Source: Rubrivivax sp.
Lineage (GTDB): Bacteria > Pseudomonadota > Gammaproteobacteria > Burkholderiales > Burkholderiaceae
Length of the DNA stretch: 7,734 nucleotides
NCBI GenBank assembly: GCA_004211235.1
Contig: SEEY01000166.1
Location: 1 to 7,734 of the forward strand
Direction of reading: 5' to 3'
In this document: in pieces, positions 5,498 through 7,734 of the stretch
How positions within the stretch are numbered: position 1 is the stretch's first letter
Layout of the letters: each line of letters starts with the position of its first letter
Translations under genes and position numbers: made by a program
Notes under the pieces: generated by a model
Told to the model about the DNA's origin: nothing
Seen by the model: only the letters and a program-made list of their open reading frames with translations
Database searches by the model: none

Positions 5498-6529
5498 ATG
5501 CCTGATCTGGTCACCCGCCGCCCACAAGGGCTCTACTGCGAGCTCGGCGATTTCTACATCGACCCGTGGCTGCCGGTGGGGCGCGCCGTCATCACCCATG
5601 CGCATGCCGACCACTGCCGGCCGGGCCATGCCGCCTACCTGGCACAGCGAGATGCGCTCGGCCTGATGCGCGCCCGGCTCGGTGACGACGCGCCACTCGA
5701 AGGGCTGGGTTACGGCGAAGTGCGGCGCATCGGCGACGTGACCTTGAGCCTGCATCCGGCCGGCCATGTGCTCGGCTCGGCGCAGGTCCGCATTGAGCAC
5801 CGCGGCGAGGTGTGGGTCGTTGCGGGCGACTATTTCGTCAGCGGCGCCGGTGATTGCAACACCACCTGCGCACCCTTCGAGCCGGTGCGCTGCAACGTCT
5901 TCGTCACCGAAAGCACCTTCGGCCTGCCGATCTACCGCTGGGCGCCACAGACCGAGGTGTTCGGCGAGATGCGTGCGTGGTGGGCCGACTGCGCGGCGCA
6001 GGGCAAGCACGCGCTGCTGATGGGCTACAGCCTGGGCAAGGCGCAGCGGCTGATCGCCGGGCTCGCGACGGCCGATGCGCCGGGTCCGGTGCTGGTGCAC
6101 GCTGCCGTCGCACGGCTGAACGCGGCCTATCGCGAGGCCGGCATTGCCTTGCGCGACGTGGAAACCGTGACGCCGGAGACCCATTTCAAGTCGCTGCGCT
6201 GCGCCCTCGTGATCGCGCCGCCGGCCGTGCAGGACAGCCGCTGGGCCAAGGCGATGGGGCCGCACAGCGATGCCTTCGCGAGCGGCTGGATGCGGCTGCG
6301 CGGCGCTCGGCGCCGGCGCAGCGTCGACCGCGGCTTCGTGTTCAGTGACCACGCGGACTGGCCCGGGCTGCTGTCGGCCATCGCCGCTACCGGTGCGCAG
6401 CGCGTCATCGTCACGCATGGCGATGAAGGCACGCTGGTGCGCTACTTGAGCGAACTGGGCCTGAAGGCCGAGGCGTTCGCCACCGAATACGGCGACGAGG
6501 CGCTGTCCGCCGGGGAAGCCGGCGCATGA
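5498..6529 (+). CDS. Ligase-associated DNA exonuclease (metallo-beta-lactamase/beta-CASP)
   Basis: This 343-residue protein belongs to the ligase-associated DNA exonuclease family, relatives of the SNM1/Artemis and CPSF nucleases. It opens with the family-typical LYCELGDFYIDPW segment. The metal site is visible: HAHADH (34-39), H85 and H89 in HPAGHVLGS, D110 in GDY, D284/H285 in FSDHADW, and H307 in THGDEG. TESTFG (136-141) and FEPVRC are also hallmarks. It should be a cytoplasmic Zn-dependent nuclease that trims DNA ends before ligation. The stretch between GDY and TCAPFEP (about 112-121) seems a few residues longer than I recall for relatives and has an extra Cys, C119. The stop overlaps the ligase start (ATGA), indicating coupled translation. 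ATG at 5498 gives the normal N-terminus although no good ribosome-binding site precedes it. Confidence 0.93.
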   Translation: MPDLVTRRPQGLYCELGDFYIDPWLPVGRAVITHAHADHCRPGHAAYLAQRDALGLMRARLGDDAPLEGLGYGEVRRIGDVTLSLHPAGHVLGSAQVRIEHRGEVWVVAGDYFVSGAGDCNTTCAPFEPVRCNVFVTESTFGLPIYRWAPQTEVFGEMRAWWADCAAQGKHALLMGYSLGKAQRLIAGLATADAPGPVLVHAAVARLNAAYREAGIALRDVETVTPETHFKSLRCALVIAPPAVQDSRWAKAMGPHSDAFASGWMRLRGARRRRSVDRGFVFSDHADWPGLLSAIAATGAQRVIVTHGDEGTLVRYLSELGLKAEAFATEYGDEALSAGEAGA

Positions 6530-7734
6530 AGCGTTTCGTGGCGCTCTACCTGGCCATCGACGCCAGCACCTCGACGCTGGCCAAGGTGGCGGCGCTGAAG
6601 CGCTACCTGGCCGACGCGCCCGCGCGGGACGCGGCCTGGGCCGTCTACCTGCTGGCCGGCGGCACGCCGCGCCGTGCGGTGCCGACGTCTGAACTGCGCG
6701 CCCTCGCCTGCGAGGCGGCGGGGCTGCCGGAGTGGCTCTTTGAAGCCGGCTACGCGGCCACCGGCGACCTCGCGGAGGCCATCGCCTACGTGTTGCCCGA
6801 TCCCGAGGACAAGCTGGATGAGCCGCTTGCGGACTGGATGGAACATCGCATCCTGCCGTTGCGCGCACTGGACGCCGGCGCACGACGCGAGGCCGTGCTG
6901 GCGGCTTGGCGCGGGCTGTCGGCGGACGAGCGCTTCATGTTCGTCAAGCTGGTCGGCGGGGGGTTTCGCGTCGGCGTCAGCAAGCTGCTGGTGCAGCGGG
7001 CGCTGGCCGAATGGTCGGGCGCCGATGCGGCCGGCGTGGCGCAACGCATGATGGGCTACACGCAGATCGACACCCCGCCCACGGCAGCGCGTTTCCAGGC
7101 ATTGCTAACCGCCGATGTGAGCGGCTCTCGCGGCGGCCAGCCCTACCCGTTCTTTTTGGCGCATGCCCTGCCCGGCGAACCGTCGGCGCTGGGCGCGCGC
7201 GGCGACTGGCTGGCGGAGTGGAAGTACGACGGCATCCGCGCCCAGGTCGTGAAGCGCGATGGCCGGGTGTGGATCTGGTCGCGCGGCGAGGAGTTGGTGA
7301 CGGAGCGCTTTCCGGAGGTGGAGGCCGCGGCCAGCATCTGGCCCGACGGCACCGTCGTCGATGGCGAACTGCTCGCCTGGCTGCCGGGTGAAGCCCAGCC
7401 GGCGCCGTTCGCCTATGACTTGCTGGAAAGCGACGGCATCGACCGCCGGCAGGAGCCCATGCACGTGCGGCGGGCAAGGCTTGAACAGCTCGGCATCGCG
7501 ACGTCCCCGCTGGTGAACGCCGACGAATGGGCGGGCCTGGCCACCGCGCGTGCGCAGTCGCGCGAACGGCGCGTCGAGGGGCTGATGCTGAAGCACCGCG
7601 AGTCGGCCTACGGCATCGGCCGAACGGTCGGCGCCTGGTGGAAATGGAAGGTCGCGCCGCTGAGCGTCGACGCCGTGCTGATCTACGCCCAGGCCGGCCA
7701 CGGCCGCCGCGCCAATCTCTACACCGACTACAGC
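6526..7734 (+). CDS. ATP-dependent DNA ligase, partial (runs off the window)
   Basis: The frame is open for 403 codons from the ATG at 6526 to the window edge without a stop; bacterial ligases of this type are about 530 residues, so the C-terminal part of the OB-fold domain is missing here. An N-terminal DNA-binding domain (about 1-205, including GGGFRVGVSKLLVQRALAEW) precedes the nucleotidyltransferase domain. Motif I is KYDG with the AMP-accepting lysine K233; motif III-like VVDGEL has E281; FAYDLL is motif IIIa; EGLMLK (351-356) is motif IV; WWKWK (371-375) is motif V. It seals nicks in double-stranded DNA using ATP and is an addition to the NAD-dependent replicative LigA. GGGGA at 6512-6516 may serve as ribosome-binding site. 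Known operons of this type continue with an Lhr-Core-like helicase and a metallophosphoesterase, which would lie beyond 7734. Confidence 0.95.
   Translation, partial: MKRFVALYLAIDASTSTLAKVAALKRYLADAPARDAAWAVYLLAGGTPRRAVPTSELRALACEAAGLPEWLFEAGYAATGDLAEAIAYVLPDPEDKLDEPLADWMEHRILPLRALDAGARREAVLAAWRGLSADERFMFVKLVGGGFRVGVSKLLVQRALAEWSGADAAGVAQRMMGYTQIDTPPTAARFQALLTADVSGSRGGQPYPFFLAHALPGEPSALGARGDWLAEWKYDGIRAQVVKRDGRVWIWSRGEELVTERFPEVEAAASIWPDGTVVDGELLAWLPGEAQPAPFAYDLLESDGIDRRQEPMHVRRARLEQLGIATSPLVNADEWAGLATARAQSRERRVEGLMLKHRESAYGIGRTVGAWWKWKVAPLSVDAVLIYAQAGHGRRANLYTDYS

Overview
The window is high-GC bacterial chromosomal DNA. Its codon choice, the ligase/exonuclease repair pair and a CCA-encoding initiator tRNA suggest a proteobacterium, most plausibly a betaproteobacterium of the Burkholderiales. 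That placement is inference from general look, not from a marker gene.

Left part (74-2989), all on the + strand: an ATGA-coupled pair of exported proteins of unknown function (a probable beta-propeller-like secreted protein, then an Ig-like repeat protein), followed by a short-chain dehydrogenase/reductase (SDR) with its own good ribosome-binding site.

Middle part (about 2990-5140) looks accessory, with less uniform GC and weaker coding signals. It holds a frameshifted relic of a DUF6527-type protein (3060-3505). It also holds two intact genes facing each other: a 274-residue protein I cannot name (3684-4508, +) and a DUF488 protein (4465-4947, -). Their 3' ends overlap by 44 bp. The octamer TTGTGACG/CGTCACAA occurs four times in this part and I saw it nowhere else in the window; two copies form a perfect inverted repeat between the DUF488 gene and the tRNA terminator.

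Right part: an initiator tRNA-Met (5193-5269, -) has a recognisable sigma70-type promoter, a small trailer hairpin and a terminator-like hairpin. On the + strand, a ligase-associated metallo-beta-lactamase/beta-CASP exonuclease (5498-6529) is coupled by an ATGA overlap to an ATP-dependent DNA ligase (6526 to beyond the window end). Together these are the start of the known bacterial repair operon that usually continues with an Lhr-Core-type helicase and a metallophosphoesterase.

The best candidate for something little described is the tail-to-tail pair of the 274-residue protein and DUF488 next to the fMet tRNA, with a decayed DUF6527 gene as a sign of turnover at the same locus.
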